From JAVBNC01 sp031551765 (lineage in GTDB: Bacteria > Desulfobacterota > Desulfovibrionia > Desulfovibrionales > Desulfovibrionaceae), in NCBI GenBank assembly GCA_031551765.1, contig JAVBNC010000001.1, positions 1 to 8,086 on the forward strand: a DNA stretch of 8,086 nucleotides. The letters are read 5' to 3'. The notes beneath the pieces are model-generated. The model worked only from the letters and a program-made list of their open reading frames with translations, searched no databases and was not told the DNA's origin. The number at the start of each line of letters is the position of its first letter. The first letter of the stretch is position 1. The position numbers and the translations under genes were made by a program. This document shows positions 1 to 6,389 of this stretch, in pieces.

Positions 1-167
<167 letters not shown>

Positions 168-202
168 CGTCACGCCACCACCCGCTTCTCTGGAGCACAC
201 AC

Positions 203-622
203 ATGCAATTGTCGTTTTGGATCCTTGTGCTGATCAGCCTGGCGGAACTGGGGCTGTTTGTGCTCCTGCTGGTGTTTTTCGCGCGGCTGAAGCGTTCGGA
301 GCATCTGCTGGTCAAACTGCAGAGCGGGCAGAATGCGCTGTTGCAAAATTTAGCCAAGAACGCGGAGCTGGAAAAGGAGCTGATGGCCAGCTTTACGGAA
401 CGCCAGACGGAACTGCGCCACTTGGACCAGCGGCTGGAAGAGCGGGCGGAAAGCCTGCGCAAACTGCTGGAACAGGCGGAAAACGTCAGCCGCTCGCCGC
501 AGTTTTTGCGGGAACTCATTCTCACGGGCAGCCGCAAGGGCAGAAGCCCGGTGCAACTGGCCAAGGCCACGGGGCTTTCTTTGGACGAGGTGGAGCTTAT
601 TTTAGCGGAAGCGGGTCAGTGA
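203..622 (+). CDS. Small membrane-anchored coiled-coil protein with HTH-like C-terminus (DUF2802/SwrB-like architecture)
   Basis: This 139-residue protein has an N-terminal hydrophobic helix (about residues 5-27), which fits a single membrane anchor. A long charged heptad-like coiled coil follows (about 30-100), rich in Leu, Glu, Gln and Arg. The C-terminal segment (about 110-137, with GRSPVQLAKATGLSLDEVE) looks like a small helix-turn-helix. This order of anchor, coiled coil and short HTH-like tail is seen in DUF2802-type and SwrB-type proteins, often found near flagellar or chemotaxis genes, but no flagellar gene is in the window to support that role. The ATG at 203 is chosen because GGAG (192-195) lies 7 bases upstream and because the in-frame extension to 95 is poly-C. 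The cytoplasmic tail could bind a partner or DNA; its function is unknown. A strong terminator follows 18 bases after the stop. Confidence 0.75.
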   Translation: MQLSFWILVLISLAELGLFVLLLVFFARLKRSEHLLVKLQSGQNALLQNLAKNAELEKELMASFTERQTELRHLDQRLEERAESLRKLLEQAENVSRSPQFLRELILTGSRKGRSPVQLAKATGLSLDEVELILAEAGQ

Positions 623-640
623 ATCCGGCCTGATGATGAG

Positions 641-676
641 AAAAAGCGGCGCTTCGTGTGAAGCGCCGCTTTTTTT
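641..676. terminator. Bidirectional Rho-independent terminator
   Basis: A perfect 15-bp stem pairs 641-655 (AAAAAGCGGCGCTTC) with 660-674, closed by the tetraloop GTGT and followed by a 7-T run (670-676). The five A's at its left edge give a T run on the other strand, so it can stop transcription both from the upstream + gene and from the convergent - gene ending at 689. Confidence 0.95.
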
Positions 677-688
677 GCGGGCGGGGCG

Positions 689-946
689 TCAGTCGATATC
701 CCCATTTTCCTTAATCTTTCTGTCTTCATACGGGGCCACGCGGCGGCGGTACCATTCCAGCTTGGCGTGTTCCATGGCGCTGCCGCACATGCTGTAGTTG
801 TCGTAGCTTTCTCCCATGCGGTCGATAAGCAGGCCGGCCAGCTTGAAAATGCAGTAGTTCATGTCGCCTTCCGTTTCCACGAGCTTGGCGATTTCCTTCA
901 GATGCGGGTCCAGCCTGTCCCGGCGGGACTGAACGATATAGGGCAT
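689..946 (-). CDS. Small conserved protein, DUF6899-like
   Basis: This 85-residue soluble protein begins MPYIVQSRRDRLDPHLKEI and ends with an acidic ENGDID tail. Middle features are GDMNYCIFKL (about 28-37), an S-Y-D-N-Y segment, a C-G-S-A-M-E-H-A-K-L-E-W-Y-R-R block (about 54-68) and VAPYEDRKI. I recognise this pattern as the small DUF6899-type family found in bacteria and in some phages; its biochemical function is not known to me. There is no signal peptide or membrane segment, and the composition suggests a compact helical fold. The start is supported by GAGGAGA (951-957) a few bases before the ATG. It is transcribed alone, divergently from flavodoxin, from its own promoter-like sequence, and ends against the shared terminator at 641-676. 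Confidence 0.85.
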   Translation of the reverse strand: MPYIVQSRRDRLDPHLKEIAKLVETEGDMNYCIFKLAGLLIDRMGESYDNYSMCGSAMEHAKLEWYRRRVAPYEDRKIKENGDID

Positions 947-985
947 GCTGTCTCCTCATGGCGTGAAAGGGTTTGGGATTCCGGA

Positions 986-1014
986 ACTATACGCCCATTC
1001 GCGGGCCGGAGCAA
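986..1014 (-). promoter_or_regulatory. Sigma70-type promoter for the DUF6899-like gene
   Basis: On the - strand a -10 TATAGT (991-986; 5 of 6 consensus bases) lies 17 bases from a -35 TTGCTC (1014-1009; keeps TTG). The predicted start is near 979, giving a leader of about 30 bases before the ATG at 946. It is a prediction from spacing and consensus only. Confidence 0.5.
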
Positions 1015-1051
1015 CAGGGACCGGGCCTTGTGTCGTCCGGCGTATTTTATG

Positions 1052-1080
1052 TTGAAAAAGAAATTCATTTTCACTATGTT
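1052..1080 (+). promoter_or_regulatory. Flavodoxin promoter (-35 TTGAAA, -10 TATGTT)
   Basis: TTGAAA (1052-1057; 5 of 6) and TATGTT (1075-1080; 4 of 6) are separated by exactly 17 bases. Transcription would begin near 1087, leaving a leader of roughly 130 bases before the flavodoxin start. The spacer is almost entirely occupied by the Fur-box-like palindrome, the classic position for repression by blocking RNA polymerase. Confidence 0.6.
1053..1073. promoter_or_regulatory. Fur-box-like operator in the flavodoxin promoter
   Basis: A 21-bp palindrome centred on 1063 has 9 of 10 matching pairs: outer arms TGAAAA and TTTTCA, inner arms GAA and TTC around a central A. This AT-rich TGAAA...TTTCA pattern resembles Fur operators, including those proposed for Desulfovibrio. 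Flavodoxin replaces ferredoxin under iron shortage in many bacteria and is a known Fur target, so site and gene agree. Binding by Fur is inferred; another metal-responsive regulator of the family is possible. Confidence 0.65.
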
Positions 1081-1148
1081 TGGTTCCACCTGAGAGGACG
1101 TATGCGCACCATGACCACAATTTCTCCCTCCCCCTTGGGGCTGTGTCT

Positions 1149-1186
1149 AAAAAACGCCTTTTGCCCCCCGCGATGTAGGCGTTTTT
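1149..1186. terminator. Terminator-like hairpin in the flavodoxin leader
   Basis: AAAAACGCC (1150-1158) pairs perfectly with GGCGTTTTT (1178-1186) across a 19-base loop; one more pair (T1159 with A1177) is possible. The 3' arm ends in five T's and lies 33 bases before the flavodoxin ATG. It could attenuate flavodoxin transcription, end a short leader RNA, or stop transcription on the opposite strand, where six T's follow the stem. Only four G-C pairs make it moderate in strength. Confidence 0.45.
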
Positions 1187-1219
1187 GCCTGCGTATCCAC
1201 ATGGCATGGAGGAAGAATC

Positions 1220-1666
1220 ATGAGCGCAGTACGCATAGTGTATGGGTCCACCACCGGCAACACGGCTTCCGTGGCGGAAGCGGTGGGCCGCATTTTTGAA
1301 AAGGCCGGCCACGACGTGGACCTGCTGGACGCGGCCAGGGCCAAGCCGGAAGGCCTGTGCGCCGGGAAAGATATGGTCCTGTTCGGCTGCTCCACCTGGG
1401 GCGACGACAGCATAGAACTGCAGGACGACTTTATCACCCTGTTCGAAGCCTTCGACAAAATCGGGGCCAAGGGCGTAAAAAGCGCCTGCTTTGGCTGCGG
1501 CGACAGCTCGTATACGTATTATTGCGGGGCCGTGGACGAAATTGAGGCCAAGCTGAAAGAGCTGGGCGCCAAAGTGGTGGTCGAGGGTCTGAAAATAGAC
1601 GGCGACCCCGGCGACGCCAAGGAAGACATTGAATCCTGGGCCGAAGAGGTGCTGGAACAGCTGTAG
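1220..1666 (+). CDS. fld: Flavodoxin (Desulfovibrio type)
   Basis: This 148-residue FMN protein is a soluble cytoplasmic low-potential one-electron carrier that can replace ferredoxin, for example between hydrogenase, pyruvate:ferredoxin oxidoreductase and other redox partners. The FMN phosphate-binding loop is GSTTGNT (residues 9-15). The flavin-stacking residues are W60 (CSTWGDD) and Y98 (CGDSSY), the same positions as in classical Desulfovibrio flavodoxins, with the adjacent acidic block GDDSIELQDD (61-70). Length equals that of the D. vulgaris protein. It is strongly acidic, as usual for the family. The start is supported by GGAGG (1208-1212) 7 bases upstream of the ATG. It is monocistronic, with a Fur-box-like promoter upstream and its own terminator downstream, which indicates induction during iron limitation. 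The family call is near certain; regulation is inferred from sequence. Confidence 0.97.
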   Translation: MSAVRIVYGSTTGNTASVAEAVGRIFEKAGHDVDLLDAARAKPEGLCAGKDMVLFGCSTWGDDSIELQDDFITLFEAFDKIGAKGVKSACFGCGDSSYTYYCGAVDEIEAKLKELGAKVVVEGLKIDGDPGDAKEDIESWAEEVLEQL

Positions 1667-1704
1667 AAAACAACGCATCACGGAGCTTGTTGTTCTCCGC
1701 CCCG

Positions 1705-1765
1705 AAAGCCTTTTTATGGAGGAGCGCGCCTTTAGGGCAGCCCTCTGAAATAAAAAGGCTTTTTT
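1705..1765 (+). terminator. Flavodoxin terminator
   Basis: A perfect 13-bp stem (AAAGCCTTTTTAT at 1705-1717 with ATAAAAAGGCTTT at 1750-1762) encloses a 32-base loop that contains a small AGGG/CCCT hairpin, and it runs into T's to 1765. It lies 38 bases after the flavodoxin stop and separates that gene from comEC. Confidence 0.85.
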
Positions 1766-1888
1766 GACACATGCGGCTCGGGTCCGGGCTTGCTCTTGAG
1801 GCGGCTTTTCACTACCCTGCGGCCATCGTTCGCGGCAGGCAGGCGGGGGGACCTTCCCCCGCGCCCGCGCGGGCGGCAGGTGGGCGGC

Positions 1889-4552
1889 ATGGCCTTTTCC
1901 TCTCTTTTCTGGCCTCCTCTTCTGTTCCGGCAAGTCTGCCTCCTGGCGGGCATGATGGGGCTGCTTTGCCTGCGCCATCCCGCGCCCGCGCTGCTTGGCC
2001 TCGCGCTTTTGTGGCTGCTGGACTGGCCCCGCTCCCGGCCCCTGGCGCCCGCGCTGGGGCTGGCGCTTTCCTTCGGCCTGGGCCTTGCTTACGCCTGGGG
2101 CCTTGAGCCACCCAAAAAATTGGCCGAGCCCGCCTGGGTCACGGAGGCCGTCACCCCCACCGAGGATAAAAGCTCGCTCTACCACAAGGGGGTGTGGCTC
2201 AGCGGAACCATCCGGGAAGCCACCCCCCTGCCCGGCGAGCGGCTGCGTCTCATTCTGGACCAGGTGCGTCCGGAAGAGACAACGCAAGCCGGGTCCGCGC
2301 CGGCGCCATACCTGCCGGACGGCCTGGTGCTTACTTGGCAGAAACCGGTCAGTTACCTGGCACATGCCGGCCCTGGCCAGCGCCTGTATGCACAGCTGCG
2401 GGTGCGGGCCGTGCGCTCGCTTGCCAACCCCGGCGTATGGGAGACGGACGCCTACTGGCGCGACAGAAAAGTGCGCTACCGCGCCTGGATACAGGACGAC
2501 GGCGGCAACAGCGGCAAAAACGCGCCCCCGCGCCTGGAAGGAGAGCCTTCCGCCCTCTGGGCCGCGCGGCAGAAGGTGTACGAGGCCGCGCTACGCCAGC
2601 TCCCCCGCGAGAAGGGCAAAAACGCCCCCGGCCGGGCTGACGGCGCGACGGCTGAGTCCACCGCAAAGGCGGCCGCTTCCGGCCCGCCGGGCGGCACGGG
2701 CGGGAATTCCGCAAGCGTGGCGGCCGCGCCGGAAACGCCGCCCCTCACTCCTTCCGCCGCCATGCTGCTGGCTTTGCTCTTTGGCGACCGCTCCTTGCTT
2801 ACTCCGGAGCAGATCACGCTGGTGGCCAAGTCCACGCTGGCCCACAGCCTGGCCCTGTCCGGCCTGCATTTGGGCTACGCGGCGGCGCTGGCTTACGGCG
2901 CGGTGGCTTTGCTGGGGTTCATGCTGCCCGCGCTGTTTCTGCGCGCGCCCCGGCCCCGGCTGGGGCTGGCCCTGGCCCTGCCTTTCGCCGCCGCCTATCT
3001 CTGGCTGGGGGCCGCGCCGCCTTCGCTGGTGCGCTCCGCCCTGATGCTGCTGTTCTGGGCCTGGCTGCTCTGGCGCGATAGGCCCAAAGCCTTGCTGGAC
3101 GGCCTTATCTGGGCCGTGGCCCTTATTCTGCTCGTCTCGCCCGCATCGCTGTATGACATCCGGCTGCAGCTCTCGGCCCTGGCCGTGGCTTCCATCGCGC
3201 TTATCGCGCCGCTGCTCTCCGCCCTGCTCTTTCCGGCGCGGTTCGCCCCCACGCCGTCCGCCTCCCGCCTGGCCCCGCTCATCCGGCGCATGAGCGGGCC
3301 GCTACGCGTGGCGCTTTCGCTGCTGGCCGTCTCCTTTGCCGCCCAGGCGGCCCTGCTGCCCCTGACGGCCGACGCCTTCACTTCCACCGGCATGTGGTTC
3401 CCGCTCAATCTGCTCTGGCTGCCCGTGCTCGGCGCCTTCGTCATGCCGCTGGCTTTTGGCGGGCTTTTTTTCTCGGCCTGTTCCTGGGCGCTCCCGGCCC
3501 AGGCCTGCTTCTGGCTGGCGGCCAAACCCTGCGCCTGGCTGCTGGACCTGCTGGCCTGGATGGACGGCGCGGGCATTCTTTACGCGCCCGCCACGCAGCG
3601 GCCGCACTGGCTCTGCGCCGCGGGCTTCTGGCTGCTTTTGCTCTGCCTGCCGCCGCTGATCATGCGCCGGACCTTTACACCGCGCCTGGCCCTGCTTTGC
3701 CTCTGCGGCTTTCTGTTCCTCATCGCGCCCACGGCCTTGCGCGGCCTGGAGGAACAGCGGGACGCCACCCGCCTGCGGCTCATGGACGTGGGACAGGGCC
3801 AGGCCGTGCTGCTGGAATGGCGGGGCGGCGGCCGTCTGCTCATTGACGGCGGGGGTTTCGCCTTTGGCGCCTTTGACAGCGGCCGGCACATCCTGGCCCC
3901 GGCGCTTACCGATAACCGCCCGCCCGAGCTGGAATGGATGCTGAACACCCACGCGGATCTCGACCACCTGCGCGGCCTCCTGGACCTCTTGGCCCGCTTC
4001 CGCGTGGGCGCTTTCGGCCGTGCCGCGGCGGACCCCGGCAAGGGCCGCGACGCGGAGGAGCGGGACAAGCTGCTGGCCGCCCGCCGCATCCCCCTGCGTC
4101 TGCTGAAAGCCGGGGACAGTCTCGCGCTCGGCCCGGGCCTGCGTCTGGACGTGATTTATCCGCCGGAGATCAGCCCCGCCTCGTCCAACAACAACTCCCT
4201 GGTGTTGCGGCTGGTGCGCGGCGGCAAGGGCCTGGCGCTCATCTGCGGCGACGTGGAAACGCCCGGTTTGCGCCGTTTGCGCGCTTCCGGCCGTCCGCTG
4301 GAAGCCGAAGTCCTTGTCCTGCCCCACCACGGGGCCGCTTCCAGCCTGGATCCCGCCCTGTACGACGCCGTCCGGCCCAAGCTGGCCCTGGCTTCCTGCG
4401 GGTATGGCAACCAGTGGAACTTTCCTTCCGCCAAAGTCCGGGAAGCCTTGGGCGCAAGGAACATCCCCCTGCGCAGCACGGCGGACCGGGGGCAGATAGG
4501 TATCGAGTGGGATGGGGACGGGGGGATGCGGGTGAAGGCGGCGCGGGACTGA
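1889..4552 (+). CDS. comEC: ComEC/Rec2 family DNA internalisation channel
   Basis: This 887-residue inner-membrane protein is predicted to carry single-stranded DNA into the cytoplasm during natural transformation. The N-terminus has several hydrophobic helices (about 1-75), followed by a soluble OB-fold/DUF4131-like region (about 85-235). The multi-helix competence domain contains the family motif AHSLALSGLHLG (residues 318-329) and runs to about 620. A metallo-beta-lactamase-like domain follows: MDVGQGQ (from 632), the metal-site motif THADLDH (687-693), NNNSLVL, then GDVE and LPHHG near the C-terminus. All metal ligands expected of a catalytic domain appear present, consistent with a nuclease that degrades the non-transported strand. 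An Ala/Gly/Pro-rich linker (about 238-290) is unusual. The ATG at 1889 has AGGTGG 5 bases upstream; a TTG at 1790 would add 33 basic residues with no ribosome site. No other com gene is adjacent, so real competence is not shown. Confidence 0.93.
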   Translation: MAFSSLFWPPLLFRQVCLLAGMMGLLCLRHPAPALLGLALLWLLDWPRSRPLAPALGLALSFGLGLAYAWGLEPPKKLAEPAWVTEAVTPTEDKSSLYHKGVWLSGTIREATPLPGERLRLILDQVRPEETTQAGSAPAPYLPDGLVLTWQKPVSYLAHAGPGQRLYAQLRVRAVRSLANPGVWETDAYWRDRKVRYRAWIQDDGGNSGKNAPPRLEGEPSALWAARQKVYEAALRQLPREKGKNAPGRADGATAESTAKAAASGPPGGTGGNSASVAAAPETPPLTPSAAMLLALLFGDRSLLTPEQITLVAKSTLAHSLALSGLHLGYAAALAYGAVALLGFMLPALFLRAPRPRLGLALALPFAAAYLWLGAAPPSLVRSALMLLFWAWLLWRDRPKALLDGLIWAVALILLVSPASLYDIRLQLSALAVASIALIAPLLSALLFPARFAPTPSASRLAPLIRRMSGPLRVALSLLAVSFAAQAALLPLTADAFTSTGMWFPLNLLWLPVLGAFVMPLAFGGLFFSACSWALPAQACFWLAAKPCAWLLDLLAWMDGAGILYAPATQRPHWLCAAGFWLLLLCLPPLIMRRTFTPRLALLCLCGFLFLIAPTALRGLEEQRDATRLRLMDVGQGQAVLLEWRGGGRLLIDGGGFAFGAFDSGRHILAPALTDNRPPELEWMLNTHADLDHLRGLLDLLARFRVGAFGRAAADPGKGRDAEERDKLLAARRIPLRLLKAGDSLALGPGLRLDVIYPPEISPASSNNNSLVLRLVRGGKGLALICGDVETPGLRRLRASGRPLEAEVLVLPHHGAASSLDPALYDAVRPKLALASCGYGNQWNFPSAKVREALGARNIPLRSTADRGQIGIEWDGDGGMRVKAARD

Positions 4553-4580
4553 GGGATGAGCGCGTTGCCGCTCCGTTCTC

Positions 4581-4721
4581 TTAGAGCAATTTCGCTATGA
4601 GATTGTCGCTTAACGGCAGGCAAAGCCCGCCTACGCCAATCTCGCGGGCGTTGCTGCACTGCGTTCCGCAACGCTAGAGCATTTCATCCGCATAGACAAT
4701 TTAAAAGTTGAAATGCTCTAA
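4581..4721. repeat. Composite intergenic inverted-repeat element
   Basis: This segment starts with TTAGAGCA (4581-4588) and ends with its exact inverse TGCTCTAA (4714-4721). Inside are three successive hairpins: GAGATTG/CAATCTC (4599-4605 with 4637-4643, enclosing a smaller GGCAGGC...GCCCGCC stem), GCGTTGC/GCAACGC (4648-4654 with 4668-4674), and a perfect 12-bp stem TAGAGCATTTCA/TGAAATGCTCTA (4675-4686 with 4709-4720). The motif TAGAGCA(A)TTTC therefore occurs three times, twice forward and once inverted. It fills the gap between convergent genes and resembles REP or MITE-like repeats. No poly-T follows any stem, so it is not a standard intrinsic terminator. No target-site duplication is clear. 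Whether it is dispersed in the genome is not visible here. Confidence 0.6.
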
Positions 4722-6238
4722 AAAGCCTTGAAACTGACCACAGCCGCGCCGTCCTTGGTCTGTTCCAGGCGGTAGACGGGCGTATCCGCATATGTGGACA
4801 GGGGCGCGGCCGGGTCCAGATCCTTTTCCGGGTAACGCAGCCACACGCCGTAGAGTTTCAGCTGCTCGTGGCCCCATTCCCAGCCCTGCACCAGGTGCAC
4901 CACCACCAGCTTTTCCAACAGCGGATAGTTGCGGGCGGGCACGGCGGCCAGTGGCGTCATGCCCACGCTGTTCTTGAAATACACGGTCTTGACCCCGGTT
5001 TCCCGGATAAAGCGCGTCAGGCCCTGCACCATGAAGGCGATGCGCGTGCGTTCCCAGTGGCCTTGGGCCGTAAGCAAGTTCCCGTACACCTGGGCGAAAA
5101 TCACCAGTTGCAGGCAGAAGCAGGCCTGGAGAATGCACACGGGAACGCGCAGCCGCTTTTGGCGCACGGCCGCGCCGTGCAGGGCCAGCAGCATCAGGGC
5201 GGGCAGGAAACCGAACCCGCTGAACGCGCGCGGGTGCCAGATGGGGTGCGGCAAAACGCTGAGCACGCCCAGCGGCGTGAGCAGAAAACAGGGCAGCAGC
5301 GCGCACAGCAACGCCAGCCGGGGCAGCGCCGCCGCGCCGGTATGGCGGCGGCCGCGCCACCAGCGCGCCAGCAGCAGAACCACGAAACAGCAGAACAGGG
5401 CGGCCATAAGCCAGCCCAGGGGGTTACATCGCCAGTCCGTCCGCAAGATATCCACGTACTGGCGGCAGTTGTGGGCCAGGTTGACGAACAGGCCTTTCAG
5501 CGAAGGCATGCTGGAGACTTCGTGAATGTACGGGCTCTTGGTCCTGTTCAGCCACAGCGGGGTCTGCGCGGCGCAAACGAGAATGGCGATCACAAAGGGC
5601 GCGGCCAGGTGCCAGAACATGCGCGCCAGTTCCATACATCGGTTGCGGGAAACCACGCGCAGCATCAGCATGTAACAGCCCACGGCCAGATAGGCGCTTA
5701 CCGTGGGCTGGTAAATGGAGGCGCTGCAAAACACGCAGACAATGGACACGGCCCAGAACACTTTCTTGCGCCGGTGGAAAAACAGGTAGGGCAAGACGGC
5801 CAGAAACACGGCCAGGCACATCTGCGCGGAGTCGAATTTGTAGGAAATGTTCTCCAGGCCATAGGGGTTCAGGCCTATGGGCACCACCGCCGCCATGGCC
5901 CCCAGGCTGAGCGGCACGCGTAAAGCCAGACACACGCACAAGGCGGCCCCGGCCAGAAAAGCCAAACCCAGCACCTGGGTCAGGGGCGAGGCGTCAAAAG
6001 TGGTGCCGCCCAGGTAGAACAGATAGGAAAAAGCCTCCGCCACGGGGCGGGCGGACGTGAACCAGCCGGCATAGCCGTACAGGGCGCGGCCGATATCGTC
6101 GATATAAAAGCGGTTGGAACGGACAATGGCGGCAATGCCCACGCAGTACACGCCCAGCAGCAGCGCGAAATACCAGGCCATGCGCCGCCAGGAATTCCCG
6201 TTGGACCAGAACGGCGCTGAAGTGGGCAGCGTGATCAC
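4718..6238 (-). CDS. GtrII-like membrane glucosyltransferase (Glucos_trans_II family)
   Basis: This 506-residue polytopic membrane protein has about ten hydrophobic helices followed by a soluble C-terminal part of about 115 residues. Near the N-terminus, after the first helix, is RFYIDDIGRALYGYAGW with the acidic pair D47-D48, then ARPVAE and DASPLTQVL. This is the arrangement I associate with GtrII/GtrV-type GT-C enzymes, which move glucose from a polyprenyl-phosphate carrier onto O-antigen or another surface glycan on the outer face of the inner membrane. The acceptor is unknown. The GTG at 6238 is preferred because GGGGGGAG (6247-6254, - strand) lies 8 bases upstream; a GTG at 6262 and an ATG at 6181 have poorer sites. 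No gtrA flippase or gtrB partner gene is in the window. The stop codon lies inside the repeat at 4581-4721, so the extreme C-terminus may have been altered by it. Confidence 0.8.
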   Translation of the reverse strand: MITLPTSAPFWSNGNSWRRMAWYFALLLGVYCVGIAAIVRSNRFYIDDIGRALYGYAGWFTSARPVAEAFSYLFYLGGTTFDASPLTQVLGLAFLAGAALCVCLALRVPLSLGAMAAVVPIGLNPYGLENISYKFDSAQMCLAVFLAVLPYLFFHRRKKVFWAVSIVCVFCSASIYQPTVSAYLAVGCYMLMLRVVSRNRCMELARMFWHLAAPFVIAILVCAAQTPLWLNRTKSPYIHEVSSMPSLKGLFVNLAHNCRQYVDILRTDWRCNPLGWLMAALFCCFVVLLLARWWRGRRHTGAAALPRLALLCALLPCFLLTPLGVLSVLPHPIWHPRAFSGFGFLPALMLLALHGAAVRQKRLRVPVCILQACFCLQLVIFAQVYGNLLTAQGHWERTRIAFMVQGLTRFIRETGVKTVYFKNSVGMTPLAAVPARNYPLLEKLVVVHLVQGWEWGHEQLKLYGVWLRYPEKDLDPAAPLSTYADTPVYRLEQTKDGAAVVSFKAF

Positions 6239-6290
6239 TAGGCGTTCTCCCCCCGGACACACACGACGGCATTATTTTTTTCGCACGGCG

Positions 6291-6319
6291 ACACTATCCG
6301 GAGAGCGGACGGCGGTCAA
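6291..6319 (-). promoter_or_regulatory. Candidate promoter of the GtrII-like gene
   Basis: On the - strand TTGACC (6319-6314; 5 of 6 of the -35 consensus) lies 17 bases before TAGTGT (6296-6291; 3 of 6 of the -10). The start would be near 6284, about 45 bases before the GTG. It overlaps an 8-bp inverted repeat (6292-6299 and 6322-6329). The weak -10 keeps confidence low; read-through from the permease gene is an alternative. Confidence 0.3.
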
Positions 6320-6329
6320 CAGGATAGTG
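6292..6329. repeat. 8-bp inverted repeat upstream of the GtrII-like gene
   Basis: CACTATCC (6292-6299) and GGATAGTG (6322-6329) are perfect inverse copies separated by 22 bases. The arms bracket the candidate promoter, one over the -10 and one just upstream of the -35, so they could be two half-sites of an operator or an RNA hairpin after the permease gene. There is no T run, so it is not an intrinsic terminator. Confidence 0.5.
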
Positions 6330-6370
6330 CGGCGGGAGAAGGGTTTTAGCTGTCGAGAGATGGTTGGAAT

Positions 6371-6382
6371 TGGCTTCGGCAG
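6371..6382 (+). repeat. Third copy of the 12-base palindrome-arm motif, after the permease stop
   Basis: TGGCTTCGGCAG occurs here 7 bases beyond the permease stop codon and again at 8053-8064, with its inverse at 7972-7983 upstream of the permease. After one mismatch the match to the 8053 copy continues with TAT. No further copy was noticed elsewhere in the window by eye. Confidence 0.7.
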
Positions 6383-6389
6383 CTATCTC

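Noticed and set aside
1102..1299. Short frame of 65 codons in the flavodoxin leader with an AGAGG site
   Set aside because: It runs through the hairpin and 80 bases into flavodoxin, and its composition is rich in Cys, Arg and His; no family is recognisable.
1764..1792. Perfect -35 TTGACA (1764-1769) as a comEC promoter
   Set aside because: No -10-like sequence lies 16-18 bases downstream, and the T's belong to the flavodoxin terminator.
1790..1888. TTG start for ComEC at 1790
   Set aside because: No ribosome-binding site is visible and the added 33 residues are basic and unlike a membrane protein N-terminus; the ATG at 1889 has AGGTGG.
956..2365. Long - strand frame opposite flavodoxin and the start of comEC
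   Set aside because: It is a shadow of high-GC coding sequence on the other strand, with low-complexity composition and no recognisable domain; it also overlaps clear promoters and terminators.
4581..4721. CRISPR array or tRNA gene
   Set aside because: The repeats are few, inverted and unevenly spaced, and no cloverleaf with conserved tRNA positions can be drawn.
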